From: Owenia fusiformis
Taxonomy: Eukaryota > Annelida > Polychaeta > Sabellida > Oweniidae
Reading direction: 5' to 3'
Length of the DNA: 64,000 nt
Assembly: GCA_903813345.2 (NCBI GenBank)
Contig: CAIIXF020000009.1
Span: forward strand, 27,750,740-27,814,739
A program made the translations under genes and the position numbers. Position 1 is the stretch's first letter. Every line of letters begins with the position of its first letter. Of the stretch, positions 27,483 through 37,446 are shown piece after piece. The notes beneath the pieces are model-generated. The model searched no databases, was not told where the DNA came from, and saw only the letters and a list, made by a program, of their open reading frames with translations.

Positions 27483-28324
27483 ATACAACCCTGTTGAAAA
27501 TCTATTTACGACCTGTTATAATTTGAAAAAATATTTTGACCAAAACTAAAAAATAACAGGTAAAATTAGGGTTTAGTCCCATTGAGAAAAACCTTGATTG
27601 ATCACTGTATCAAAAATAAAATGCATTGTTTCATTATAAGCGATTCATTGCAAATAGCTAGAACACAGCATACGATATATATGATAGCCAATTTGCTAAA
27701 TCATGATCATCTATTAAAGTGCTTAGTTTAATAATGATTTATTGTTTCTAATAAGTATTAATGCACTTTACATGAATTACATATTAGCATTCACTAAGGT
27801 AATAAATCATTTTTTACCGTATTCACTCTAAAGAGAATATATCACCCAAAGAGTACATAATATGCAACTTTCATGCTGGACACAGTATCAAGAAACATGT
27901 TTTATATTATCTATTGTTAGATTCTTTGATCTCTGATTGGTGAGAACAATTAAAAAATATATGTATAATTTTATGTAATGAAATAAATTTAAGGAGAAGA
28001 TTACAGGTTCTTGTGTTTTAGTCTTACTGGGCAAGCCATCAAACTTAAATGTCAATGTCAGCAGTCGAACTTTGCTGTTGAAAATAGTGTTGACAATGAT
28101 GATGATGATTTCAAAAACTAAATTTGTTTCCGTTTTCTCATTCATGAATTCTCTCCTTTTGCTTGAAATTAAAGAAGCGGGTGGATTAAGACTGGCATTG
28201 TATGTTTTTAATTCAGGACAAATGGATAATACAGGAAAAGTTTACGAAAACCAAAAAATCTACCTAAATATAATTTTTGTAGCGTGACTTGGCTTGCAGA
28301 TATGCACTGTGCAATAAGAACATC

Positions 28325-28670
28325 CACCCTTTGCATCTGTTCGACATTGTTTCTTAGAAGAGAGCTTTGTCTTCGATCTCAGTTTGCAATAAATTTGTGA
28401 ACTCACTGAGCCATTCAGAATTAGTCGTCACAATATAGACGAGTTTCTATATATCGTCATTCCCTTTTGATATCATCACATAGTTAATGAGCACACATTT
28501 AGCATGGTTTTCTTGAGCTTGCTGATTGGTCGAGGAAACATCAGTGTGGTAGGTTTGAAATGATTTATGACCTGGACTGTCATGGGCATAGGTTGTGTGG
28601 ACAGGGCTAAACTGTAATGTAGTCTATACTAGGCAGAGGGTAGTTTATAACTAGACTCCGCACACGGGGC
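28325..28670 (-). mobile_element. Mutator-like MITE, older copy without clear target duplication
   Basis: Diverged copy in the orientation of copy 1: ACCCTTTGCATCTGTTCGAC at the left, AGAGAGCTTTGTCTTCGATC inside, and AGGCAGAGGGTAGTTTATAA near the right. The right end has decayed and no flanking duplication can be read. Smaller relics occur at about 1430-1487 and 10668-10707. Confidence 0.65.
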
Positions 28671-28842
28671 AAAGAATATTCTGCGACTTACTTGTGACAT
28701 GATTTTGATCTTTTCATGGTCAACTTGTTCATTCAGATATAATATCCATTTGTAGATAAAAAAATTAAAGAAGCGGGGTAGGCACTTTCTAGGTGTAGTG
28801 CCCTTATTACAGAGAATACGGTAAATAAAACGTAATACAACA

Positions 28843-28962
28843 AGGCATTAAAACATCCAAAATGTCGCAACCTGCCATTTGTTACTAAATGCCAACCGCT
28901 GTCCACAAAAATGTTGGACTGAAACAATATGTCACCACTTGTGGTAGTGACATAATAAATGG
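28843..28962 (+). repeat. TGTCACCAC dispersed repeat, nearly full copy
   Basis: AAGGCATTAAAACATCC, CTGCCATTTGTTAC, ATGCCAACCGCTGTCC, AAAATGTTGGACTG, then TGTCACCACTTGTGGTAGTG ending in ACATAATAAA. The right end is a small palindrome. Confidence 0.65.
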
Positions 28963-29699
28963 ATTAATATAACAACATTAAATATGATAGAATAAGACAA
29001 TTCTTGATAGGATGATTCAGAACGTTAGGCTTCATTTCTGAACATTTTAGGTAAAACAATCACATAATAAACACCTACCTACTTTGAACAGTGAACACTT
29101 AATCTTGGTAAAATTAATTGAGTTATGTAATCTGTGTCTAGTGCTAGGGAACATTGAATCGGATCAGGGCATATGAAGCAATCATTCTGAATCATACTAA
29201 GTACAGGGTGTTTCATTTTTTCGACTTTTCCTGATCAAGTTCTTCTTTTGCCCAAAAGGTTTCCTGATGGTACTAACCAAGCAAACATATTTTCTACCAA
29301 ATCTGTTAACGTTTAGACTTGCCTGTGGCGCAAAATATTATCTACACATTTGCGACCATTTAACTACTATAGTGGAAGTGCTCAGCAATCTAACAGATAT
29401 ATAGAGCCAACAGTCCAGCAATATTGAGAATAAACAAGAAGAGTCAAACATCAGCAATGGAGCTCAACAGCCAGTGACTATGGGTAAATCTTTGAGTGCT
29501 CAGCCTAGCAATGATGATGGTAAACAAGACAAGAACACACAAATGATATGGAACTCATGCAGCAGCCAAGTTAAAACTTGATGGGAACATACATTTTGAA
29601 TAGTAATAATAAGCCTAAAATTAAAGAGATATGCATGTTATTAAAGAAAAACATAAAAATTAATTCCTAAAGAGCAGAAACAATGTCTTGACATATACA

Positions 29700-31613
29700 A
29701 CAAGAACACAAATGTGTACAATATGTCCCCAACAAATGGGTGATCCCGTCAAATGGTTATCCTGAAAATGAGTAGACAAGACATAACTGTTTCAATTTTT
29801 GGACGAAAAAATTCAAAATGGCCACCTTAAAATGTACCCAGAATGCCAATAAATTAGTCAGCTGTAGATTTTTATACTAAGAACCATCTCTGAAAATTTG
29901 AAATTGATCCGTCATACAGAAGACTTTACAGACAAGATTTTAGGACGGAAAATCCAAAATGGCTACCTTGACATTTATCGAGAATGCCCAAAAACTAATC
30001 AGTTCTAGATTTTCATACTAAGAATCATCCCTAAAAATTTAAAATTGATCTACCAAACAGTTCACATGAAAACGCGTAAACAAGACTTTACAGACAAGAT
30101 TTTAGGACTGAAAATCCAAAATGGCTGCCTTGACATTTACCCAGAATGCCAAAAAAAAAACTAATCAGGTTTAACTACTAAATAGTTAAAGTATGATAAC
30201 TCAAAAACACCGTTCAATATGATACAAAGTATTATCACACGCTAACTTTTTTTATGACATTCAGAATGGTTGACATGACTGAGCTAACAGGTAGAATGAA
30301 GTAAGCTAAACAAGATGTTAAAGTTTTAAAAGCAATCGTGAAGCCGTTTTCTTAAAGTTTGCAGACAAGCATTTTACAGGGATGTCATTAGAATTCCTGA
30401 AAGAAGGATCAGTGGCATATAAAGGAGGAGCAATAATGGAAGGTGGCTGCGCGAAGCGCGTTGCACCGCACGATGGGCGTGCATCGCAAACTAGGGGGGT
30501 CTGGGAGCATGCCCCCCCCATAAAATTTTGAAATTTAACCTCTCTGGTGCATTCTGAGTATATCTCAGCACAAAATTTCCATTAATAATATTTATATAAA
30601 CATGATATAAACAATAAGAAAAATAAGAAAAAATTGTGTTGTTAGAAAACTTTATTTTTAATTTTTCAGATAGATTATGCAGATTTTTGAACTTTTTTCT
30701 GAAAACATTTAACCATAAGATAAAATCAGTATTTTCCTGTCACTAATATCAAACTGTATATGAGCAATTGATATCAATAAAGCAGATCAATACATAATTG
30801 ATTGTAATTAATTTTTTCTTAATTCTTAATTACTTTGTTTTTCAATGTTGCCCCTTGTTCCTCCTCACTCTGATGTTTAATAAACTCAATATTCCTTTCT
30901 GACACATTATCAATCTCAATGATTGATCAACATTCAATAGTTTGATATGTATTTTTGACTTGTAATATTTTATTTGTTTTCAAATGTTGCCCTTTGTGCT
31001 TCTTCACTATGATGTAAGATAATGCCAAGAAGATCAATTGTATTAATTAAACAGTTTGTTTTCAAGTTTATGTGTAATTGTCTAGTAATTGTTAATAATA
31101 ATATCCATTGAAAGTTGGCAGGACAGTGATAAAGGTTTTTTGCTACTGACCCATTAATCTCAAAGCAATGACGTTTTGGGTTGAGAGGTCAATCAAAATG
31201 GTGGCCGGATTACAGTAAGATAATTATCTCAGTGTTTCTCTAAAACACTGCTAATTATCTGCCTATTATACTTAGATTTTGTCTTCACAAGGTAGGCCAA
31301 TTTATATTCTTTCATTTGATATGTTTAACTAAATTGAAAGCCGGAGATTTTCGTCTGAAAGCCGGAGAATTCTCCGTGATCCGGCTTGTAATGACATCCC
31401 TGATTTTAGCATTTGACTTCAAAATGGCCGACGGTAAGTAGTTATTGAGCTAAAAAAAATTCATCCACATCTGTATGCACTCATAAGTTATCCCTGAAAA
31501 TTTGAAGGTGATATCTGTAGCGGTTTTGGAGAAAACTGTCGGACGTACTGACGAACAGACAGACAGACGCAACTAGGCCGACAATATGGCCCCACATAAT
31601 GTGTTTGGGACAT
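29700..31613 (+). mobile_element. Composite non-autonomous element, TGTCCCCACCA family, copy 2 (interrupted)
   Basis: It begins with the same CAAGAACACAAATGTGTAC and ends with GCCGACAATATGGCCCC and GTTTGGGACATAA. It has fewer 163-bp modules (three partial) than copy 1. It is split by the 1-kb insertion at 30377-31402. The unique part before the ACGG/ACAG run matches copy 1 closely. Confidence 0.7.
30377..31402. mobile_element. DNA transposon relic inserted in copy 2 (6-bp duplication)
   Basis: A 1026-bp insertion with 14-bp perfect inverted ends CAGGGATGTCATTA. The duplication ATTTTA lies at 30371-30376 and 31403-31408. The undisturbed target (GATTTTAGCATTTGAC) can be read in copy 1 near 24970. 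No transposase frame survives. The termini look hAT-like, but the duplication is 6 bp, not 8. Confidence 0.75.
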
Positions 31614-31862
31614 AACAATCTGAATCTGCAAGAGTTATCCAAAACAAATATAGAGTTAAATATATGCAATTTTTACTAAAATACTACAGTGGTGAAATGT
31701 ACACAAATGTGTGGATATTTTGCGCTACAGGGAATTGTTAACGAATTTGGCTGAAAATGTTTGGTTTGGCCATCAGGAGACATCAGTTGGGCAAAAGATG
31801 ACCTTGATCAGAAAAAAGTCCAACAAATGAAATACTCTACAAAAAAAACAAGAAAAATTATC

Positions 31863-31936
31863 TTTCCATATACCAACCACAAAAAATTTGGAGACTATAA
31901 CAATATGTCATCACAAGTGCCTGGTGGTGATATAAA
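31863..31936 (+). repeat. TGTCACCAC dispersed repeat, right half
   Basis: CCACAAAAAATTTGGAGAC, then ACAATATGTCATCACAAGTG and GGTGGTGATATAAA. It sits 43 bp before the element at 31979. Confidence 0.55.
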
Positions 31937-31978
31937 AAATCTATGATACACTGGTACAGTGCTCACCATAACTAAATG

Positions 31979-32833
31979 CAGTGTTCGCGCTAGCCATTAA
32001 AATTTCTGAGTCCCAAGGACGCAACCCATTTGAAAAATTTGAGTCCCCATCTAATTTTTTGCGTCCCTCTTATTTCTTAACAGAGTTTAAGAAAATATTG
32101 TGAAAGTGAAAATAAAGTGGGCGATAATAGAGTGCTTACACTAAAATGGGATAAAAATGACATATATTGTAATTTGATGCATCCTCCCGATAAATATCTA
32201 TCACTGGGTCCTTTTCACACAATTCTTAAGTAATGTTATACCAAAATAGTCCGAAATGAATAAAGGAAATGCTCAAATTAAGAGTTCTGTTTTCACATTT
32301 TACAAACTTGCGATCTTGAAGGTCATGTCAAGGTCGTGAACTTTTGCTTCTTTTTATTAACATTTCTCCTTATTCTGAAGACTTTTAGATGATAAACCTT
32401 GATCTATCATTAAACAATTATCTTGATGTATAACATTAGATCAATATATAATGGTTTCTAGGAAATAATAAAGATAATCGTGAAAAACAATCGTTTCAAT
32501 TTGTGGGGAACCACAGGGGATTTCTGCAATATTGTATGTTTTGATCTTCCATTTCGATTGCGGCATTTTCCGGAATATATCGGAACCAATCAAAATCCAT
32601 GTCTCATACTGGAAACTCTGTTAATCTTCGGTAGTCATGATAGCCAATCAGATTTGTCGATATAAATATACGATGAAAATCATGTTTCACCGCTACTGTG
32701 CTGCAGTAAAAGTTATCTTGAAGCAGTTTATAATTTTTGCATCCTAGGGACGTAAGTTGATTTTGATATTTACGTCCAACCTTCTGAAATTTCCGTAAAA
32801 ATGGCAAAAAAAACGGCGTCAACGCGAAGACTG
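31979..32833. mobile_element. DNA transposon relic with CAGTGTTCGCG ends
   Basis: 855 bp between CAGTGTTCGCG and the inverted CAGTCTTCGCG, flanked by TAAATG on both sides (31973-31978, 32834-32839). The interior has GAGTCCCAAGGACGC near the left and GTCCAACCTTCTGAAATTTC near the right. A shorter relative lies at 62350-62785. Confidence 0.7.
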
Positions 32834-32841
32834 TAAATGAT

Positions 32842-33030
32842 TTGTTAAAGTGAGGATTTCCCATGTTAAAAAGAAAAGAATTTTTAAGTGACAATACATT
32901 AGTAGTTGAGAGTAAACAAAATGTAAAATATACAAAACTTAGGAGATGTGTATCTTGAAATCATTTGAAAGTATGAAGTCACAAATCACCATGGTCTGGG
33001 AATGGTGATAGAAAATCAAGATGCCATACA
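32842..33030. repeat. Interior fragment of the 13.9-kb MITE family
   Basis: Shares blocks such as GTGAGGATTTCCCATGTTAA and CAAAATGTAAAATATACAAA with 13965-14160. It lacks the CAGTTGGGGACA ends. It lies directly after the element at 31979-32833. Confidence 0.55.
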
Positions 33031-33108
33031 GATGTGTGACATATACAAAAGTCACTAATTCAAGGTCTAAATAAACCCATAGCAAAAGGAGTCCCTGGAT
33101 GAAGTTCA

Positions 33109-33566
33109 CTTACTATATTTGCACATAGCCATCTTTAGACTTGATAATCCCAGTCCTTTATAAAAGTCTTTTGTAAAAATGTAAGAAATCTTGAAAACGT
33201 TTACCCTACTTCAATCGATGCATAACATTCTTAAGTATCGTTTTTCTAACCATATCGGGCTATCTGGAGTCGGGAGATATTGTAATTGACGAAAAATGTA
33301 TTTGGAACTTATTATTTTCCATGTCGTCTGACCAGGAAGTCTTGTCAATGCGCATAACCAGGAGCGAAAATCACATGGAATGGAGGCGCATGCACATTAC
33401 CCAACTTCCTGAGAAGCCATCTTGAAAGTTATCAACTCTTCAACATTTTTCGTCAATTACACTGTCTCCCGACTCCAGATAGCCTGATTTGGTTAGAAAA
33501 ACGATAGTGAATATAAAGTTTAACATAGCCATCAATCTCAAGATGGCTATGTGCAAACATAGTAAG
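33109..33566. mobile_element. Long fold-back element in intron 1, next to exon 1
   Basis: The outer arms TTACTATATTTGCACATAGC and (inverted) TTACTATGTTTGCACATAGC are followed by inner arms around ATCGTTTTTCTAACCA and CCCGACTCCAGATAGC/GCTATCTGGAGTCGGG. About 460 bp, ending some 260 bp from the J-protein first exon. Non-coding. Confidence 0.65.
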
Positions 33567-33823
33567 AAGTTCACGAAGGAACCTCAATTTTAAAACCTTT
33601 CATGATCTGAAAATCTGGATGTCGAACAGTTGCTTATTTCATGAGAAATATTCAAGGGCTGCTTCATATCCCTTTAGCATATTCATTGCAAATTCAATTG
33701 AACTAGTTTCATTTAAAAAGCAGGAATATTCAGAACTATTCAACAACATGAATATAATGTTTGAAGTTGGAAAATTTACGAAATCGCGAACATTTTTCAG
33801 ATAATCTGGCCCATTATACTCAC

Positions 33824-33887
33824 CCCATGTGGGATTCGCTTCTATTCCAAGGATTTTATAGCAGTCTTCAGTTTCATCTGAGGCCAT
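33824..33887 (-). CDS. J-domain co-chaperone, exon 1 (start codon exon)
   Basis: First coding exon of a DnaJ/Hsp40-type protein. The ATG at 33887 begins a peptide that contains CYKILGIEANPTW, which matches helix I of a J-domain (the usual pattern is YxxLGI). The exon ends in TGG G followed by the donor GTGAGT, so it leaves in phase 1. Exon 2 enters with AT and completes an Asp codon, so the frame is kept across a 24.6-kb intron. J-domain proteins stimulate the ATPase of Hsp70. Which DNAJ subfamily this is cannot be told, because the part after the J-domain lies outside the window. The J-domain is at the extreme N-terminus, with no signal peptide visible. The start is chosen because it is the first ATG of the open frame and sits a normal distance before helix I. 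The 5' UTR is not defined. Confidence 0.88.
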
Positions 33888-34250
33888 TCCTCAGTAACCG
33901 CGCGTCACTTCATGGAGATTGGTCTCGCAAGAAGCAACAGTAGGCATCCCATAAAACATCTAAATTTTTGGATTTGGACCTGGACAAAATGGCGTATGGT
34001 TACCGTTCACCCGAATTACGGACTAATTTCAAATAAGGCATGGTAAAAATTACCTCCATTCAGATAACGGACTCTAGAAACCAAGGTAATATACGGGTAC
34101 CTGTTGACCTTTGAAAGGTCAAGGCTTACACTGCACGAAATGTCTTGTTTACATGCTAGCATCTCGCGGATTGTCGTCATACAATCCCCGGGACATAAAA
34201 CTCAAATAATGATTTAATATGTTCGAGGCCCCCGTAGCCACTTACTCCCA
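33888..34250 (-). promoter_or_regulatory. Presumed promoter and 5' UTR region of the J-domain gene
   Basis: The stretch upstream of the J-protein ATG contains more CpG than its AT-rich surroundings (for example CCGCGCGTC near 33900 and CTCGCGG near 34160). It has no clear TATA box at a fitting distance. It contains the perfect palindrome at 34104-34122. No transposon boundary was seen inside it, whereas repeats flank it on both sides. The transcription start cannot be placed from sequence alone. Confidence 0.4.
34104..34122. promoter_or_regulatory. Perfect AGGTCA-type palindrome (candidate nuclear receptor element)
   Basis: TTGACCTTTGAAAGGTCAA is a 19-nt perfect palindrome around one central base. 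It holds two AAGGTCA half-sites in everted orientation (TGACCT-N5-AGGTCA), 217 bp upstream of the J-protein start codon. AAGGTCA is the extended half-site used by several nuclear receptors. Function is inference only. Confidence 0.35.
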
Positions 34251-34605
34251 CAAGATAACACGCTTTAGTGATCTAATCCATTTTTGAATACCTGGATAGA
34301 CTTGTGAGATGAGATTTTGCATTATTGCTAAGTGATTCAAATGTTTTTGACCCTGTGTAGTATCCATTTGAGACTATACTTCTTAAAGTAATGAGAAAGT
34401 ACAAGGAAAATGTTTGAAAAATGATGCAAAGCTCTATGAATTATATGAAATCAATAATAAATTCTTTAAATGCAGGGCTTGGTGCCTTTCAGGTCACAGC
34501 CACAAGATGCACAAATAGAGGCCAATAGATAAACTGATGCTGCCATCTATCTTTCGATCTGGTGTTCTTATTTACATCTTCTTTTTCACCCTGTATATAG
34601 AAGCT

Positions 34606-34972
34606 TACCCTGCGTGCAGAGTCTAGTTAAACTACACTCTGCCTAGTAGAGACCATATTACAGTTTAGTAGCCCCGCCCCATGACGGGTACCAGTGACAG
34701 TATGAAATCACTTTTGCCCTACGCGCTGACCTTCCACCAATCAGCGAGCTTGAAGAAACATACGGCAAATGCGTTCTTATTAAATACGCGCATGTCATTG
34801 GTCAATTCCGGGCTCAACGATGACGTCAGAAGGAATGACCATATAAAGAACGTCGGTCAAATTTGGCCGACAAACACTGATTGGCGCGGTGAGTTCACAG
34901 GTTTATTTTAGTTTGAAAGAGTGAAGACGAAGCTCTCTTTTAAGAAGTGTAGTCAAACGAATGCAAAGGGTA
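34606..34972 (+). mobile_element. Mutator-like MITE, copy 3 (9-bp target duplication)
   Basis: A 367-bp element with ends TACCCTGCG and AAAGGGTA. The exact 9-bp duplication ATAGAAGCT lies at 34597-34605 and 34973-34981. It is close to the 17.3-kb copy and so comparatively recent. It lies about 720 bp upstream of the J-protein start codon. Confidence 0.85.
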
Positions 34973-37004
34973 ATAGAAGCTGTGGTTTGAGAAAAAAAAC
35001 TTCCACTCTTGCGCGGAAAAAATTTTGAAATTTTAAGGCCCATTTTCCTCAAAATTTGGCCTAAAAATAAAAAATAAGGCCTTAGAAGGCCCACTTAGAA
35101 CCAAAAAGGCCCACTTTTGGGGCTTTTTTTGGCTCAAAATTTTTTTTGGGCCCAATTTTTTCTGCTGGGCCCACCCAATAAATTCAAAATAACAGTTTAA
35201 ATGAAGAGAACACATATCAGTGCTGACATCTATTATAATTAGCACCTCCGTCCTCCAGCATCTTATTTTTCGGAGGATGTACTGTAAACCTGTAAGGCAA
35301 CATTGCTTTAATATCTTAGAAAAGATGCATTCAAGTTTTAATTGAAATGTGGGCATTTTTAATTGAGTTGCCATTTTGAATAAAGGCCCAGTTTTGAAAA
35401 GATCAGTTAACTGGAACTGGTATTTGAGTTTTCATCTGAACACAAGAATGAACGGACAAACATATGGTGTCCAAACTTTGGTGTTTGTATTTCAGTGAAG
35501 GTCCACTAATATTGTATTGAGTGTCCACGCAGAGTTTGTATTCTATATCTGGGTATACTATTTTGGGATACTTTGTGAGACACTTATGCTATTCAAAATG
35601 GCAAAAATACCCTTTAACCAACTCGCTGTGTACTCACTACTGTTGCATGAGCACAATGAAAGTATCAGATTACATCTAAAAAGCACGTCATCGTAATAAT
35701 AAGTATTTGTGATTGTGATACTGAATGCTGCTGCCATCTTTATATGTGAACTTAAAATTTTGAATTTCTGTCCAAAATAATAAAAAATGTTTTTGTTTGA
35801 AATATGCATAAAAAACTCTTAGCTTGTGTTTTATGCAAAATGTTCGAACTAGAACAAAATGAACTTTTCCTTTGCTCTTCTAAATCTAGATAGATACATA
35901 GATAAACATGTCACTTTGAGTTCAATAATAAGTAAACAGTAATACTAGTACTCATATTGTAAAAGGGCTTTCATGAAACTATTAATCGAAATGACTTCAT
36001 CAAAATTGCAGATTGTTCAACAAATGAGTATAATAATAAAAAGATCTTGTTAATGCAGGCTCACATATTGGTAACCAGATATAAAAAAGGTTACATAAAC
36101 ACACTTTTGTAAATAGTTTTGACTTTATCATGGGCTCTCAATAGAAGGGTATGCTTCTCTTGTTACAAATATGAATACTTCAAAATAAGCAATGTAAGAC
36201 TTCCATTTTTCCATCATATTTCCAATGAGTACTGGATAATGTATGTTTTAATATTATCTTCGAAGGAAAATCAATTTAGAATATAAATATGATTAAAGCA
36301 TAAAGTATGTTTAAACTCAGTTAAAAGACGACAAAACTGACCAATAAAGGAGGTATCAACATTTTCTCAAGTGTTGCATTGTCGGTAATAATTCAGGAAC
36401 AGGTTCTAATAAATATATAATTTAATTGCATAAGAATATAAACTTTCCATTGCAAAGATTCTGATGAATTCAATTTTGTACTATATCATCTTGTAAAAAG
36501 CTGTTTGCAAATCTGTTATATTTGAACTTTTCTGACTTCCTCTATGTACTTAACTGCTATTAAGGGTTTTGATGGTAAATAGGCCCATATTTGTCTTTTC
36601 CTCTTTGGGAGGGGGATGAGACTTTCAGGTAATTCAATTATCTCGTATCATTTAAATTTGTAAATCTCTATAATTTGCAAATTTTTCAGGATTTCTATTC
36701 ATTTTGTTCATGAAAAATAAATACACAGAATAAACACTTCATGACCTTATATAATTTATTTCATTTTATAATACTATAATATATATATTATACCTTATAA
36801 TATACATGTATTATAATATAAATATAACATCTAAAATTTGGCTACCACTGACAACAAATATACATTCAACACAGTAGCATACTCCTGACATATTGTACAT
36901 ACCATACATATTGTACATACTTTACATATTGTATTATGTTCATTTACATATCTTCAGCTTATACCTGTATAAGCATTTACTGTACATCATAAAAACAATA
37001 AGAG

Positions 37005-37137
37005 GCATTAACAAGCAAAATGTCACCACCTACCATTTGTTACATTTATAACAGACACCTAATGCTGAACACTTACCAACATCCATAAAAATGTTGGAGA
37101 CTTTAACAATATGTCACCACTACTGGTGGCGACATAA
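37005..37137 (+). repeat. TGTCACCAC dispersed repeat, full copy
   Basis: GAGGCATTAACAAGCAAAATG, TCACCACCTACCATTTGTTAC, CATCCATAAAAATGTTGGAG, then ATGTCACCACTACTGGTGGC and GACATAAA. All copies in this window share this orientation. Confidence 0.65.
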
Positions 37138-37299
37138 AAACCAAATAACAATAAAGTTACATTATACAGTATATACAGATTTTTTTGTCTTTTCAAGAAG
37201 ACATACAATATTGAAGATAAAATTGAAAGAAGTTGGAACAGTAAATGAGTTCAGTGCTCAAACAGATACGCAATTGTATTTATAACAAGATCATTAACA

Positions 37300-37446
37300 A
37301 GGCAAAATGCCAACACCTGGTTGCTCAAAGTACAAGTACAAGTTTCAAGGCTATTGACTTCTTCTGTCTACTTCTCAAGGTAGTACCATATATTACAACC
37401 AATTCTATAATATGTCACTATGGTAACAGACATTGACTAATATGGT
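37300..37446 (+). repeat. 145-bp direct duplication, copy A
   Basis: Shares GTTTCAAGGCTATTGACTTC, TTCTCAAGGTAGTACCATAT and ATTACAACCAATTCTATAAT with 38445-38592. It ends GGTAACAGACATTGACTAAT. Confidence 0.65.

Larger units (their letters stand above)
9266..33823 (-). other. Intron 1 of the J-domain gene (24.6 kb)
   Basis: Exons 1 and 2 join in phase without any exon in between, so the whole stretch is intronic. It is packed with mobile-element relics, listed separately: three Mutator-like MITE copies, two hAT-like elements with 8-bp duplications, mariner-like MITEs, fold-back elements, and the nested composite array at 22.9-26.6 kb. The stretches 15.0-17.3 kb and 27.5-28.3 kb show no clear feature. 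Confidence 0.65.

Noticed and set aside
33988-34035. Plus-strand ATG in good context (AAAATGGCGTATGG) near the J-gene promoter, suggesting a divergent gene
   Set aside because: The frame stops after 15 codons and no donor site is convincing.
35030-35170. AAGGCCC/GGGCC-rich stretch as a possible regulatory element
   Set aside because: Looks like low-complexity repeat sequence (AAAAAGGCCCACTT words). No boundary or known motif is seen.
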